Counted from the first letter of the stretch, positions 18,410-28,229 are shown. The stretch is DNA of 64,000 nucleotides from Alphaproteobacteria bacterium (GCA_030065235.1 JASJDC010000002.1:1016001-1080000), one strand, 5' to 3'. Notes: generated from the sequence alone by a model not told the origin. A program made the numbers and translations.

Positions 18410-18884
18410 GCAGCAACCCCGCCGCTTGTAAACGAGCGCGCCAAGCGGGGCCGCCGCGCAGTTCCGCCGAACGCGCCTCGGCCGCTGCGTCCCCGGTGAT
18501 CGTGAGGGCCAAGTCCAAGCGGTCGGCCGGTAAGTACGGCCCCAACCGGTCGGGCCATTCGATCAGGCAGATCGCGTCGGCAAAGGCGTCCTCCAGCCCG
18601 AGTTCTAGGGCGTCGTCGGGCTGCTCCAACCGATACAAGTCGCAGTGCCAAAGCTCGCCGACGGGGAAGTCGTAGGTCTGAACCAGGGTGAAGGTGGGGC
18701 TTGGCGTCTCTGTATCCGGGCCCAGAACTGATTGCACCGCGCCACGCGCCAGCGCGGTCTTGCCGGCGCCAAGATCGCCGCGCAAAGCGACCACATCGCC
18801 GGGGCGCAGGATCGGCGCTAAGGACGCGCCCAGAGCCATCGTTTCCTCTTCCGATGCGAGGGGCAGGGTGATCAGTGTCTCCAT
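18402..18884 (-). CDS. tsaE: tRNA threonylcarbamoyladenosine biosynthesis ATPase TsaE
   Basis: This 160-residue P-loop protein has GDLGAGKTALARG (Walker A), SPTFTLVQTY and LWHCDLYRL, the hallmark motifs of TsaE (YjeE). It drives t6A synthesis with TsaB and TsaD on ANN-decoding tRNAs. It lies 82 bp downstream of divL and overlaps amgK by eight bases, the standard alphaproteobacterial order. Confidence 0.96.
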   Translation of the reverse strand: METLITLPLASEEETMALGASLAPILRPGDVVALRGDLGAGKTALARGAVQSVLGPDTETPSPTFTLVQTYDFPVGELWHCDLYRLEQPDDALELGLEDAFADAICLIEWPDRLGPYLPADRLDLALTITGDAAAEARSAELRGGPAWRARLQAAGLLHV

Positions 18885-18966
18885 CGGCTCTCAGACAGCG
18901 TTTCAAGCGTGGCCGCGCATGGCGGCCATCGCGACGGTCGCTGTTTCACACGATTCGCAAGGAGCA

Positions 18967-21351
18967 TCAGCCGATCGGCAAGCCGCTGCGTCCCCCGACT
19001 GGTTTGCGCCCCGAGACGATTTGGACTTTCGGAAGGGCGCACAGGAAACAGCCGCCGCCTGCATCCGCGCGTCGAAAAGCGATTGTTCCGCCATGCAATT
19101 CGATCAGGCTCCTGGCGAGGGCCAGACTCAACCCGACACCGAATCGGTCGCTCTGCCCGCCGCCCGCCCGGGTGAAATCCTCAAAACTTCGAATGCGTTC
19201 GTCGATCGAATCGCTCGCGCCAGAATCCTCGATGGTGAAGCGCACGCCGTTCTCCATATCCGGTTCGACATCGCCATCCTGATCGCTGTTCGGTGTGGAT
19301 ATTGGGCCGCTTCGCGCCGTCACGCGTACGACGGAGTTCGCGGGCGAGACAGTGATCGCGTTGCCGGCCATCAGGGCCAGGGCCTCTCTGATTCGCGTCT
19401 TGTCCCCTTCTAGAGTGAGATCCTCGTCGGCCGGATCGATCTCGACCACCACGTTTTTTTCGGCGGCCTCGGCTTGAACCTCGGCGGCGACGTCCGACAG
19501 CAGGTCGCGCACCGACAGACGCTCTGGGCTCAGTTCCAGGAAACCGGCCTGAATGGCCGCCAAGTCGAGCAGATCGCTGACCATTTTAGCCAACAGCGTG
19601 GAGGCGCTGAGCGTATTGGAGACATAGTCGCTCTGACGGTCGTTCAGCGGGCCGGCGAGGCCGCTTTTCAGCATCTCGCTGAAACCGACGATCGCGTTCA
19701 ACGGGGTGCGCAATTCATAGGACATGTTCGAGATGAACTGCGCCTTCAACAGATCGGCGTTCTGCAGCGCCGCGTTGCGGTCTTCCAGCGCGCGCCGCAC
19801 ATTCGTCGTGTCGGTGACGTCCAACAGCAGCATCAGACATTGACCGTCGGGCAACGGCACATCGGCATAGTCCAGGATTCGGGACGGTCTTAGCTCCATC
19901 CGTCCGACATTCGGGCGCGGCGCGGTGATCTCCTGCACCCGCCGCGCCTTGAACAGCGCCCAATCGCCGGGGCCGGCGAAAGAGTCCTGAAGCCGGTCGA
20001 CCAGTTCGGAAATATGCGGCCCGCCGGCCACATCCGCGTCGGTCAAATTCCAGAGTCTGGGGAATCGGGCGTTTGAGAGCCGAAGGCGGCCGTCTGCGCC
20101 GAAAACGGCGACCCCTTCATACAGGTTGTTCAGGGTCGCTTGCTGAACCTTGGTCAAGGTATTGAAGGAGCGTTCCAGGCTGATCCGGTCCGTGACATCC
20201 TCGAAGATGAACATCAGGCCGCCGGACGGGTGCGGCGCGATGGTCAGTTTGACGGTTCGTTCGTCCGGCAGGTGCAGCAGTTCCTGCGTCGGCTCGACCA
20301 GATTGGTGAACAGGGCTTCACGGGCGCGTTTGTAGGCGGGCACATCGATGATCTCGGGCATCCGGCGGCCCTGAATCAGTTGATCCAGGACCTCGCCGAT
20401 CGCGGGGTTGTCGGCCAGGTCCCGGCTTCTCAAGCCCCACATGGCGCAGAAGGCCTGATTGAAGAAGGTCAATCGGCGGTCCGCGCCGTAGATCGCAATG
20501 GCGTTGACCATGCGCTCCAAAACCGCTCGCTGTACGGCCTGGCTCTCTAGGGTCTGAGACTGCGCCTCCTCAAGCGGCGTTTGGTCGATGGCGTGGCCGA
20601 TCAGGACATTGAGGTCCGGTAGGGGCGTTTCGGTGAACTGGTACAGCCGGCGCTCGCCGTTGACGACGACGTGGTGGCGTTCGCTCTGCGCCGCGCCGCT
20701 CACGGCTGCGCGGCGCGCCAGGGCGCGGCCGAATTCGCCGATCGCCCCGGCCCCCAGCTCAACCGCCAGATGCGCCCGGCTTTGCTTTTCCAAACCCAGG
20801 GCCCGCCAATAAGCCTGGTTCGCGCCCATGACTGCCAAGGTTTCGGGATCGCGCCGCCAAGCCGGAAAAGGCAGGGCGTCCCAGACCGCCCACGGCGCCG
20901 AGCCGGTATCGCCCGATTGCCGTGACCCTTCAGTCGCGCCCGAAATATCGGTGAGACGCAGGGTGACGGTCCCGGCCTTTTCGCGGCTTTCGAGACGAAG
21001 ACGGCGCTTGGTCGCCCGCGCCTCGGCTTCGATTTGAAAACCAACGCCGAAATCGAACAAGTCCCGCATCGCCCGCTCGGGATCGACCGGGCCGGGATGC
21101 GGGCGTCGGAAAACCTCGTCAAAGCGCAAGAACTGCGCTCTGCCGAGCAGCGCCGCTGCTTTCGAATTGGCGTGGTAGCCAGTCTCATCAGCAGACTCGC
21201 GGCGGATCTCGGCGTCGTTGGGTGCAGGGGACGGCTTGCGCGGGGCGGCCGGCCGCAGCGCCGCCGCCATGACAAGCCCGACGGCGCCGACGGTCGCGAA
21301 ACCCAGCGCCGCAACGCCGAACGCCTCAAAGATCAGAACATCGCCGGCCAC
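18967..21351 (-). CDS. divL: DivL-type PAS sensor pseudokinase (Tyr in place of phospho-His)
   Basis: This 794-residue membrane-anchored signalling protein begins with one TM segment (residues about 8-32). Three PAS-like regions follow (about 150-260, 285-390, 405-510), then a kinase-like module. The H-box reads ISNMSYELRTPLNAIVGF: the codon at 19719-19717 is TAT, so residue 545 is Tyr where ordinary kinases have His. This is the defining feature of Caulobacter DivL, which binds phospho-DivK and modulates CckA. The D-box (IEDSGAS) is also degenerate, while GVGLSLALARSLIELHGG is conserved. The position upstream of tsaE matches the known synteny. A role in CtrA cell-cycle control is inferred from family. 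Confidence 0.88.
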   Translation of the reverse strand: MAGDVLIFEAFGVAALGFATVGAVGLVMAAALRPAAPRKPSPAPNDAEIRRESADETGYHANSKAAALLGRAQFLRFDEVFRRPHPGPVDPERAMRDLFDFGVGFQIEAEARATKRRLRLESREKAGTVTLRLTDISGATEGSRQSGDTGSAPWAVWDALPFPAWRRDPETLAVMGANQAYWRALGLEKQSRAHLAVELGAGAIGEFGRALARRAAVSGAAQSERHHVVVNGERRLYQFTETPLPDLNVLIGHAIDQTPLEEAQSQTLESQAVQRAVLERMVNAIAIYGADRRLTFFNQAFCAMWGLRSRDLADNPAIGEVLDQLIQGRRMPEIIDVPAYKRAREALFTNLVEPTQELLHLPDERTVKLTIAPHPSGGLMFIFEDVTDRISLERSFNTLTKVQQATLNNLYEGVAVFGADGRLRLSNARFPRLWNLTDADVAGGPHISELVDRLQDSFAGPGDWALFKARRVQEITAPRPNVGRMELRPSRILDYADVPLPDGQCLMLLLDVTDTTNVRRALEDRNAALQNADLLKAQFISNMSYELRTPLNAIVGFSEMLKSGLAGPLNDRQSDYVSNTLSASTLLAKMVSDLLDLAAIQAGFLELSPERLSVRDLLSDVAAEVQAEAAEKNVVVEIDPADEDLTLEGDKTRIREALALMAGNAITVSPANSVVRVTARSGPISTPNSDQDGDVEPDMENGVRFTIEDSGASDSIDERIRSFEDFTRAGGGQSDRFGVGLSLALARSLIELHGGTIAFRRADAGGGCFLCALPKVQIVSGRKPVGGRSGLPIG

Positions 21352-21489
21352 CTGCGCCTCGTCCGAACGTTCCGACAGAGCCGGGACGCCGCCTCACGCG
21401 GCTTCCCTAACGGTCTTATAAGCGCTCGCCGATAGGCGCGCCAGCCGCCCAACGCTCGCCGCCCACGGAACAGGGCCGGCCGATCAAAA

Positions 21490-22785
21490 TCAGTAGCGAT
21501 AGGCGTCGGGCTTAAACGGGCCTTGCACATTCACCCCGATATAGTCGGCCTGTTCCTGTGACAGTTTGGTCAGCATCGCGCCGACTTTCTCGAGATGCAA
21601 CGCCGCGACTTTTTCGTCCAGATGCTTGGGCAGCACATAGACCTTCCGCTCATATTCGTCCGCGTTCTTCCACAATTCGATCTGGGCCAAGACCTGATTG
21701 GTGAAAGACGCGCTCATCACGAAGCTGGGATGCCCGGTGGCGCAACCCAGATTCACCAGGCGGCCTTCCGCCAAGATGATCAGCTTCTTGCCATCGGGGA
21801 ATTCGACCTCGTCGACCTGCGGCTTGATGTTCGACCATTTGAAATTCTTCAAATCGCCGATCTGAATCTCGCTGTCGAAATGGCCGATATTGCAGACGAT
21901 CGCGCGGTCTTTCATCTGGCGCATGTGGTCGACGGTGATCACGTCGACATTGCCGGTTGCGGTGACGAAGATATCGGCGCGCGGCGCGGCGTCCTCCATG
22001 GTGACAACCTCATAGCCTTCCATCGCGGCCTGCAGCGCGCAGATCGGATCGGCCTCGGTCACCAGCACCCGGCAGCCGGCGTTGCGCAGACTGTCGGCCG
22101 AGCCTTTGCCGACGTCGCCGAAGCCGCAGACGGTCGCGACCTTGCCGGCCATCATGACGTCGGTCGCGCGACGCACCGCATCCACCAGGCTCTCGCGACA
22201 GCCGTATTTATTGTCGAATTTCGACTTTGTGACGCTGTCATTCACGTTGATCGCCGGCACGGTCAGCGTCCCGGCTTTCTCCATCTCATAGAGGCGGTGC
22301 ACGCCGGTGGTGGTTTCCTCCGACAGGCCGCGCACGTCTTTCATCAGCTCGGGAAAGTTCTCATGCATGCGGATGGTCAGGTCGCCGCCATCATCGAGGA
22401 TCATGTTCGGACGCCAGCCGTCCGGCCCTTCGATCGTCTGATCGATCGCCCACCAGAATTCTTCCTCTGACATGCCCTTCCAGGCGAAGACCGGTACGCC
22501 GGACGCCGCGATCGCCGCCGCTGCGTGATCCTGCGTCGAGAAGATGTTGCAGCTGGACCAACGCACCTCGGCGCCCAGCGCGGTCAGCGTCTCGATCAGA
22601 ACCGCCGTCTGGATCGTCATATGAAGACAGCCGGCGATCCGGGCCCCGGCCAAAGGCTGGGCCTGGCCATATTCCTCGCGCAGCGCCATCAGGCCCGGCA
22701 TTTCGGTCTCGGCGATATCAATTTCTTTCCGGCCCCATTCGGACAGGCCGGGATCGGCGACTTTGAAGTCAGCGACTGCGCTCAT
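21490..22785 (-). CDS. ahcY: Adenosylhomocysteinase
   Basis: This 431-residue cytoplasmic enzyme hydrolyses S-adenosylhomocysteine to adenosine and homocysteine, sustaining methyl transfer. The NAD-binding segment [16 protein letters not shown], the [14 protein letters not shown] region and the C-terminal KPDAYRY, which reaches the partner subunit, are all present. ATG 22785 was chosen because AAGGAG at 22800-22795 sits nine bases upstream; the ATG at 22794 is too close to it. It is divergent from the OmpA-like gene. I looked for an SAH or SAM riboswitch in the leader and found none. Confidence 0.97.
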   Translation of the reverse strand: MSAVADFKVADPGLSEWGRKEIDIAETEMPGLMALREEYGQAQPLAGARIAGCLHMTIQTAVLIETLTALGAEVRWSSCNIFSTQDHAAAAIAASGVPVFAWKGMSEEEFWWAIDQTIEGPDGWRPNMILDDGGDLTIRMHENFPELMKDVRGLSEETTTGVHRLYEMEKAGTLTVPAINVNDSVTKSKFDNKYGCRESLVDAVRRATDVMMAGKVATVCGFGDVGKGSADSLRNAGCRVLVTEADPICALQAAMEGYEVVTMEDAAPRADIFVTATGNVDVITVDHMRQMKDRAIVCNIGHFDSEIQIGDLKNFKWSNIKPQVDEVEFPDGKKLIILAEGRLVNLGCATGHPSFVMSASFTNQVLAQIELWKNADEYERKVYVLPKHLDEKVAALHLEKVGAMLTKLSQEQADYIGVNVQGPFKPDAYRY

Positions 22786-22939
22786 GCGATGCATCTCCTT
22801 GGCGGATGAGTAGGACCGGCGTGCGTCATTTCCTCGCCATTAGGCCGGCCGATTTCCATTAGGCGCGGGGCATAAAGCATGGCGCGCGGTTCGGCAACCG
22901 GGCCTAGCCCGCGGTCTTGAGAAGCGCTCAACAAGGGAC

Positions 22940-23048
22940 GCTCCAAAATATAACCAAGGCAAAATCTATATTGGCTAAGTATTTGCATGAATATTTTACT
23001 TGGAGAGAGATGATTTTTATTTGGCGAAATTCGCCTGTGGAGAGACAT
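22940..23048 (+). promoter_or_regulatory. AT-rich promoter/leader of the OmpA-like gene
   Basis: This stretch is strikingly AT-rich against the surrounding sequence and lies between the divergent ahcY and ompA-like starts. It contains an inverted repeat, GGCGAAATTCGCC, at 23023-23035 just before the RBS GGAGAGA, which could fold in the mRNA leader or be an operator. A second possible start (ATG 23010, with GGAGAGAG upstream) lies inside it. No exact -35/-10 pair is claimed. Confidence 0.45.
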
Positions 23049-24215
23049 GTGAGCCTTTTCGATTTTGATATTCCCGCGCGTCCGACGGAGGCGCGGGCGG
23101 GCGCGCTGTTTCGCGCCGCGGTCCTCGGGTTCCTGACGGGCCTCTTGATGATCCCGACACCGGTGAAATCCGCCGACAGCATGGCGCCGGAGTCAGGCTG
23201 GGCCGGGTCCAGCGAGGGCTGGTATATCGAGGGCCGCGCCGGCTACACTTTGCCTAGGGATTCCGACCTGGACAGCGCAACGACGAGCGAGACTGCTGAT
23301 CTGGACGACGAGTTCAGCGGCGCGGCGGCGCTGGGCTACGATTTCGGACAAGTCTTTCGCGCCGAGCTCGAATTGGGCTACCGGCCCAGCGATGTCGGTT
23401 CGGTGAACGGCGCGCGCGCATCGGGCGATGCGGATGTCTATTCCTATATGGGAAATCTGATCGCTCAGTGGGATACGCCGGATTGGCCGGTGACGCCCTA
23501 TGTCGGCGTCGGCCTCGGGGCCGCCACAGCCGACGTCGATGCGAGCGGATTCCCGGCGGCGGGCGCCATTGATGACGATGACACCGCTTTCGCCTATCAG
23601 GCGATCGCTGGGCTCAGCGTCGATCTGACCGAGCAACTCGCGCTGACAGGGACGTATAGTTACTTCGACATTCCCGATCTCGAATTCAACTCAAAGGCCG
23701 GCGTGGATGTCGATAGCGACTATAGCAGCCATTCTTTCATGGTCGGCTTGCGCTGGACCTTTCCGGTCGCGCGCCAGACGGCGGCTGAACCTGTGGTCGA
23801 GGCTGCGGCGGACGCCGCTGCGCCTTTCACGGATGCAAGGCCCCAAGCCGCTCAAGCGCCGGTCGCGCCGCCGCCCGTGTCCCCGGTTCGGGAATTCACC
23901 ATCTTCTTCGAATGGGACAAGGCGACCCTGACCGATCGCGGCCGGCAGGTGGTCGAGCAAGCCCTTGGCGCCGCCCAGACCGGTGAGGTCGTGACGATCA
24001 CCGTGACCGGCCATACCGACCGCAGCGGTCCGCGCGCCTACAACCAGAAACTCTCAGAGCGCCGCGCCGAGACTGTGAAATCCGCCTTGGTCGACCGAGG
24101 CTTTCCGGCGGATGGGATCGAAACCGTCGGTAAAGGCGAGGACGCGCCGCTGATCGCCACCGACGCCGGAGCGCGGGAGTTTCGCAACCGACGCGCCGTC
24201 ATTGTGCTCGAATGA
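23049..24215 (+). CDS. OmpA-family outer-membrane protein
   Basis: This is a protein of about 388 residues. A signal peptide (hydrophobic AAVLGFLTGLLMIP, cleavage near VKSADS) is followed by an eight-strand beta-barrel-like domain (GWYIEGRAGYTLP, YVGVGLGAATADV, SFMVGLRWTFPV). A Pro/Ala linker and a C-terminal OmpA peptidoglycan-binding domain complete it (FFEWDKATLTDRGRQVV, VTGHTDRSG, NQKLSERRAETV, FRNRRAVIV). It probably anchors the outer membrane to murein. The GTG at 23049 with GGAG upstream is chosen; ATG 23010 would give an unusually long n-region. It converges on ptsI with a 10-bp gap. Confidence 0.9.
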   Translation: MSLFDFDIPARPTEARAGALFRAAVLGFLTGLLMIPTPVKSADSMAPESGWAGSSEGWYIEGRAGYTLPRDSDLDSATTSETADLDDEFSGAAALGYDFGQVFRAELELGYRPSDVGSVNGARASGDADVYSYMGNLIAQWDTPDWPVTPYVGVGLGAATADVDASGFPAAGAIDDDDTAFAYQAIAGLSVDLTEQLALTGTYSYFDIPDLEFNSKAGVDVDSDYSSHSFMVGLRWTFPVARQTAAEPVVEAAADAAAPFTDARPQAAQAPVAPPPVSPVREFTIFFEWDKATLTDRGRQVVEQALGAAQTGEVVTITVTGHTDRSGPRAYNQKLSERRAETVKSALVDRGFPADGIETVGKGEDAPLIATDAGAREFRNRRAVIVLE

Positions 24216-24225
24216 TCGCGCCGCG

Positions 24226-26037
24226 CTAACTCAGCCCGTCCATATCGTCGAGCAAGGCGGCGATCCGACCGGCGTCGGTGACGCCCATGACCATGCGGGC
24301 GCGGTCCGCCGCGCTGGTCAGGTCCAGCTTCCGGATCCGTTGTTTGATCCGCAACAGGGACGGGGCCGCCATCGATAATTCGCGCACGCCCATGCCCAGC
24401 AGCAGCGCGGTGAAGCGCGGGTCGCCAGCGATCTCGCCGCAGACGCTGACCGGCAGCCGGGCGCGTAGCGCGGCCTGAACCGAGAATTCGATCAACCGCA
24501 ATACGGCCGGGTGTAGGGGATTGTAGAGATGGGCGACCTGATCGTCGGCCCGGTCGATCGCCAGCGTGTACATGGTCAGATCGTTGCTGCCGATGGCGAA
24601 GAAATCGGCGGACTGCGCCAGGGCGTCGGCGGCCAAGGCGGCGCCTGGGATTTCGATCATCACGCCAAGCGGCGGCGGCGCCTCCGGCAGCGCTGCGCCG
24701 CGCCGTTTCAACCGGCGCCAGAGCCGGGCCATGATCTCGCGCACTTGCCGTACTTCGCCCGGCGTCGTGACCATCGGCAGCAGCACCCGCACCGGACCAT
24801 GGGCGGCGGCGCGCAGGATCGCGCAGAGCTGCGCCTCGAACAGTTTGGGCTCGCGCAAGGACAGCCGGATCGCCCGCACGCCCAGCGCGGGGTTCGCCGC
24901 TCCGGCGAGACTGTCGGTAAGGGCGTCGCCCAAGGAAAAGGCCAGCTTCTCGCCGCCGACATCCAGGGTGCGGATCGTCACCGGTCGGCCCTTCATGCCT
25001 TCGACGACGGTCCGCAGGAAGTCATACTGCTCCTCCTCGCTGGGCGGGGCCGGGCGGTTCATGAACATGAACTCGGTGCGTAACAGGCCAACGCCGTCGG
25101 CCCCTAAGTCCGCCGCCTTTTCGATCTCGCGCGGCAGTTCCAGATTGACGTGTAGCGCGATCTCGCAGCCGTCGAGGGTCACAGCCGGCAGCGTCTTCAG
25201 TTTCGCGAGTTGGCGCCGCGCTTTGTCCTGCTGATGTTGCTTGTCGCGGTATCGGTCGAGCGTTCGGGCCGTCGGATGGGCGATGATCAGGCCCGCCTCG
25301 CCATCGACAATGACCGTCTCGCCGCCGCGCATCGCTTGAAGCAGGCCCGGCGCGCCAAGCACCGCCGGCAAACCAAGCGAGCGCGCCACGATCGCCGCGT
25401 GACCTTCGGCGCCGCCCAGAACGGCGGCGAACCCGCCGACTTTGTCCGGATCGAGCTGCGCCGTTTCGGCCGGGGAGATCTCTTCGGCAATCAGGATCGC
25501 GCCGTCCGGCATGGCATCGAAACCGATCTGCGCCGCGTCGGCTTTGCCTTCCATCAAGTTTCGCAGGACCCGGACGCCGACCTCGCGCACATCCGCCGCA
25601 CGGGCGGCGATATAGGGGTCTTCGAGCCGCTCGAAATCCCGGACTGTGCGGCGGACCTCGGACTGCACAGCCGCCTCAGCGTTCACGCCCTTCCCAATAC
25701 GCGACCGGACCCCACGCACGAGGCGGGATTCGTCCAGCATCGCCGCATGCGCATCCAGCAGCAGACCCATCTCCTCAGCCGCCGCCGGCGGCAGGGACTT
25801 GGATTTCGCCTTCAGCGCCGCCAATTGCCGCCGCGCCTTCTGCAACGCCCGGGTCAGCCGCTCTAAATCGCCGCCGCGTTCTTCTTCGGTCGCGAGCAGA
25901 TATTGCGGCGCGGCCAAGGCGCCGAACTCGATCAGCCGCACCGGCCCGATCGCCACCCCGGGCGAAACGCCAACGCCTTGGAAGACGGTCTCCGTCAGGG
26001 CGACGGACGCGGCGGACTCTTTGCCGGGGTCAGTCAT
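24226..26037 (-). CDS. ptsI: Phosphoenolpyruvate-protein phosphotransferase (PTS enzyme I)
   Basis: This 603-residue enzyme I transfers phosphate from PEP to HPr. The phospho-His region reads GGAEGHAAIVARSLGLPAV; the usual TS before the His is EG here but the His itself is kept. The PEP-binding half has LLRTEFMFM, GSNDLTMYTLAIDR and VCGEIAGDP with the conserved Cys. There is no N-terminal GAF domain, so it is of the PtsI rather than the PtsP(Ntr) layout. It overlaps the HPr gene by eight bases. With no EIIB/EIIC in the locus, this PTS is probably regulatory. Confidence 0.93.
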   Translation of the reverse strand: MTDPGKESAASVALTETVFQGVGVSPGVAIGPVRLIEFGALAAPQYLLATEEERGGDLERLTRALQKARRQLAALKAKSKSLPPAAAEEMGLLLDAHAAMLDESRLVRGVRSRIGKGVNAEAAVQSEVRRTVRDFERLEDPYIAARAADVREVGVRVLRNLMEGKADAAQIGFDAMPDGAILIAEEISPAETAQLDPDKVGGFAAVLGGAEGHAAIVARSLGLPAVLGAPGLLQAMRGGETVIVDGEAGLIIAHPTARTLDRYRDKQHQQDKARRQLAKLKTLPAVTLDGCEIALHVNLELPREIEKAADLGADGVGLLRTEFMFMNRPAPPSEEEQYDFLRTVVEGMKGRPVTIRTLDVGGEKLAFSLGDALTDSLAGAANPALGVRAIRLSLREPKLFEAQLCAILRAAAHGPVRVLLPMVTTPGEVRQVREIMARLWRRLKRRGAALPEAPPPLGVMIEIPGAALAADALAQSADFFAIGSNDLTMYTLAIDRADDQVAHLYNPLHPAVLRLIEFSVQAALRARLPVSVCGEIAGDPRFTALLLGMGVRELSMAAPSLLRIKQRIRKLDLTSAADRARMVMGVTDAGRIAALLDDMDGLS

Positions 26038-26344
26038 CCTCGCCGAAGCCGGAGGCCACCAGCGCCGTCAGCGCCGACAGCGCCGTCTCGGCCTGCGGGC
26101 CTTCCGCCGACAGGGTCACCGAGCAGCCCTTGCCGGCGCCCAGCATCATCAGCCCCATGATCGACTCGCCGCCGACCGCCAAATCGTCCTTCGAAACTGT
26201 CACCGACGCGTCGAAAGCGGCGGCCAATTTGACGAATTTCGCCGCGGCTCGCGCGTGCAAGCCGCGCGAATTGCGGATCGTCACCGCGACCGTTCCGTCC
26301 CGGACCGGATCGCCCTCTTGGGTCTCGCCGCCTTGATCGTCCAT
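26030..26344 (-). CDS. ptsH: HPr phosphocarrier protein
   Basis: This 104-residue HPr has the phosphorylated His in NSRGLHARAAAKFV and the regulatory Ser segment VGGESIMGLMMLGA, the target of the HPr kinase encoded upstream. An acidic extension of about 15 residues precedes the usual HPr core; a GTG inside it is an alternative start. It lies between EIIA (12-bp gap) and ptsI (overlap). Confidence 0.95.
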   Translation of the reverse strand: MDDQGGETQEGDPVRDGTVAVTIRNSRGLHARAAAKFVKLAAAFDASVTVSKDDLAVGGESIMGLMMLGAGKGCSVTLSAEGPQAETALSALTALVASGFGEDD

Positions 26345-26356
26345 CGCCGGGCCGCG

Positions 26357-26755
26357 TCAGCCGTTCAGCAGCTTGCTGGCGATGTTGATATACTTGACCG
26401 CCGCCTCGCGCGCGGCTTCCACCGCCTCGTCGATCGTCGCGTCATCGCGGATGCTGGCCAGCTTGATCAGCATTGGCAGGTTCAATCCGGCGATCACTTC
26501 CACCAGCGCCTTCTCCATGATCGAGATCGCCAGATTCGACGGCGTGCCGCCGAACATATCGGTCAACAGCACGACACCGTCGCCGCCATCGACCGTCTGA
26601 ACGGCGGTCAGAATATCCTGTCGCCGCTGCTCCATATCGTCGTCCGGGCCAATGCAGATCGCCGCGATCCGCTCTTGCGGACCGACGACATGCTCAAGCG
26701 CGGCGACGAACTCTTCAGCCAGCCGCCCATGCGTCACTAAAACCAGCCCGATCAT
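26357..26755 (-). CDS. PTS EIIA component, mannose-type (PtsM/EIIA-Man)
   Basis: This 132-residue EIIA-Man-fold protein starts MIGLVLVTHGRLAEEF with the phospho-acceptor His in VTHG, followed by GDGVVLLTDMFGGTPSN. The frame is open far upstream (to 27385), but the ATG at 26755 overlaps the rapZ stop as ATGA and matches family length. No membrane PTS subunits are present, so it most likely signals PTS phosphorylation state rather than sugar uptake. Confidence 0.93.
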   Translation of the reverse strand: MIGLVLVTHGRLAEEFVAALEHVVGPQERIAAICIGPDDDMEQRRQDILTAVQTVDGGDGVVLLTDMFGGTPSNLAISIMEKALVEVIAGLNLPMLIKLASIRDDATIDEAVEAAREAAVKYINIASKLLNG

Positions 26756-27699
26756 CGGGGCCCCTCGCTCTCCGCCACTCCCTCGGTCGGCGACGCGGCG
26801 CCGCCCGGCGCGTCGCGATGGGAGAGAGTGACCGACCACTCCCGATCCCGCAACCACTCGCTCAGACGCTCCGCAAAATGGACTGAACGGTGTTTGCCGC
26901 CGGTGCAGCCGAAGGCGATAGTCAGATAGCTCTTCCCTTCCTCGCGATAGCGCGGCAGCGCGACATCCAGCAGATCGATCAGCCGGTCCCAGAAAGCGGC
27001 GTAGTCTCGGTCCTCGGCGATATGGGCCGCGACGGCAGGCGCGCGGCCGGTCTGGTCGCGCAGCGCGGGTTCGTAGTGCGGGTTGCGCAGAAAGCGGACA
27101 TCGAAGACCAGATCGGCGTCGCGCGGCACGCCAAGCCGGTAGGAAAAGGACGTGACGGCGACCGTCATCCGTCCGGCGGCGCCAGCGTCGAACGCGTCGC
27201 CCAACTTCCGTTTCAGTTCCCAGATATTCGAATCCGACGTGTCCAAGACGATATCCGCCGAATCGCGCAACGACCCCAGAAGTCGGCGCTCCAGGGCCAG
27301 ACCGTCGGCGACCGGCCTGTCCGCCGCCAGCGGGTGCTTCCGCCGTGTCTCCGCATAGCGCCGGATCAGCGCTTCGTCGTCGCAATCGAGAAACAAGGTA
27401 AGGACCGAGCAGCGGAGCTGGTCGCGTACGATCCGGGCCTCTTTCAAGAACTCGTCGACGCTGAAATCGCGGTTGCGCACATCGACGCCCACCGCTGTTG
27501 AGGCGCGCAGCGCGCCGTCCGTCATCGAGCCTGCGGCGAGGCGCGGCAAGAGGGAAAGCGGCAGATTATCGACTGCATCGAAGCCAAAATCCTCCAGGAT
27601 TTTCAGCGCCGTCGAGCGGCCGGCCCCGGACATGCCCGTAACCAACAACATGACTGGTTCGGTCTCTGCAGCCGAGTGGTCCGGTGGAGAATCATGCAT
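26752..27699 (-). CDS. rapZ: RNase adapter protein RapZ
   Basis: This 315-residue P-loop protein has LLVTGMSGAGRSTALKILEDFGFDAVDNLP (Walker A with Arg at the Lys position) and the C-terminal IAFGCTGGKHRSVHFAERL signature. In enterobacteria RapZ controls GlmZ decay and amino-sugar synthesis; the alphaproteobacterial role is less clear. It is located in the hprK-rapZ-EIIA-HPr operon, with a 10-bp gap to hprK and coupling to EIIA. Confidence 0.94.
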   Translation of the reverse strand: MHDSPPDHSAAETEPVMLLVTGMSGAGRSTALKILEDFGFDAVDNLPLSLLPRLAAGSMTDGALRASTAVGVDVRNRDFSVDEFLKEARIVRDQLRCSVLTLFLDCDDEALIRRYAETRRKHPLAADRPVADGLALERRLLGSLRDSADIVLDTSDSNIWELKRKLGDAFDAGAAGRMTVAVTSFSYRLGVPRDADLVFDVRFLRNPHYEPALRDQTGRAPAVAAHIAEDRDYAAFWDRLIDLLDVALPRYREEGKSYLTIAFGCTGGKHRSVHFAERLSEWLRDREWSVTLSHRDAPGGAASPTEGVAESEGPR

Positions 27700-27709
27700 G
27701 GCGAGCAGA

Positions 27710-28129
27710 CTAGTCCAATGGTTTAGCGGTCAACAAGGTTCGGACCTTGGCCGCGGCGGAAATGTCCCACGGGTCCAGCGCCGCCATCGGCACGGCGACG
27801 CCCAGCAGGTCCTTCGCGGCGGGGTCGGGCATCCTTTCCATCTCACGGCGCGGTTTCAATTCGATGACAAGGGCCAGCGGCGCCTCCGCAAAATGCGGCA
27901 GCGCGACGACGCCGTGACCCCAGATTTCCAGCAATCCGCGCAGCCGGTCCGGCGCTCGCGCGTGGACGGCCCCGTCTTGCACCGCCAGTGCCACCCGGTC
28001 GTCGGCTACCAGCATGGCCCCGGTGTCGATCAGGCGCAGCGCAAGGTCGCTCTTGCCGGCCCCGCTGGGTCCTAGCAACAGCACGCCATGGCCGTTGATC
28101 GCAACGCAAGATGCGTGAATCGTTTGCAT
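27710..28129 (-). CDS. hprK: HPr kinase/phosphorylase, short alphaproteobacterial form
   Basis: This 139-residue protein consists only of the C-terminal kinase domain: Walker A LLGPSGAGKSDLALRLI, DDRVAL and the late AAAKVRTLLT. Firmicute HprK proteins are about 310 residues with an N-terminal domain; alphaproteobacteria carry this short form. It phosphorylates the regulatory Ser of HPr. The start at ATG 28129 (MQTIHASCV) is favoured over the frame opening at 28180 because family members start there. Confidence 0.92.
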   Translation of the reverse strand: MQTIHASCVAINGHGVLLLGPSGAGKSDLALRLIDTGAMLVADDRVALAVQDGAVHARAPDRLRGLLEIWGHGVVALPHFAEAPLALVIELKPRREMERMPDPAAKDLLGVAVPMAALDPWDISAAAKVRTLLTAKPLD

Positions 28130-28229
28130 GGCGGCGAGCCTAGACCCGGAGGGCTGGCGCCGAAAGCCGCAACACTGCAACCGACGCCCTTTGGGTTGTG
28201 GCCGCGCGACGATCGGGTTTCACTGGCGT

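Noticed and set aside
22786-22935. Possible SAH/SAM riboswitch upstream of ahcY.
   Set aside because: I compared the leader with the remembered consensus of these riboswitches and saw none of the conserved blocks.
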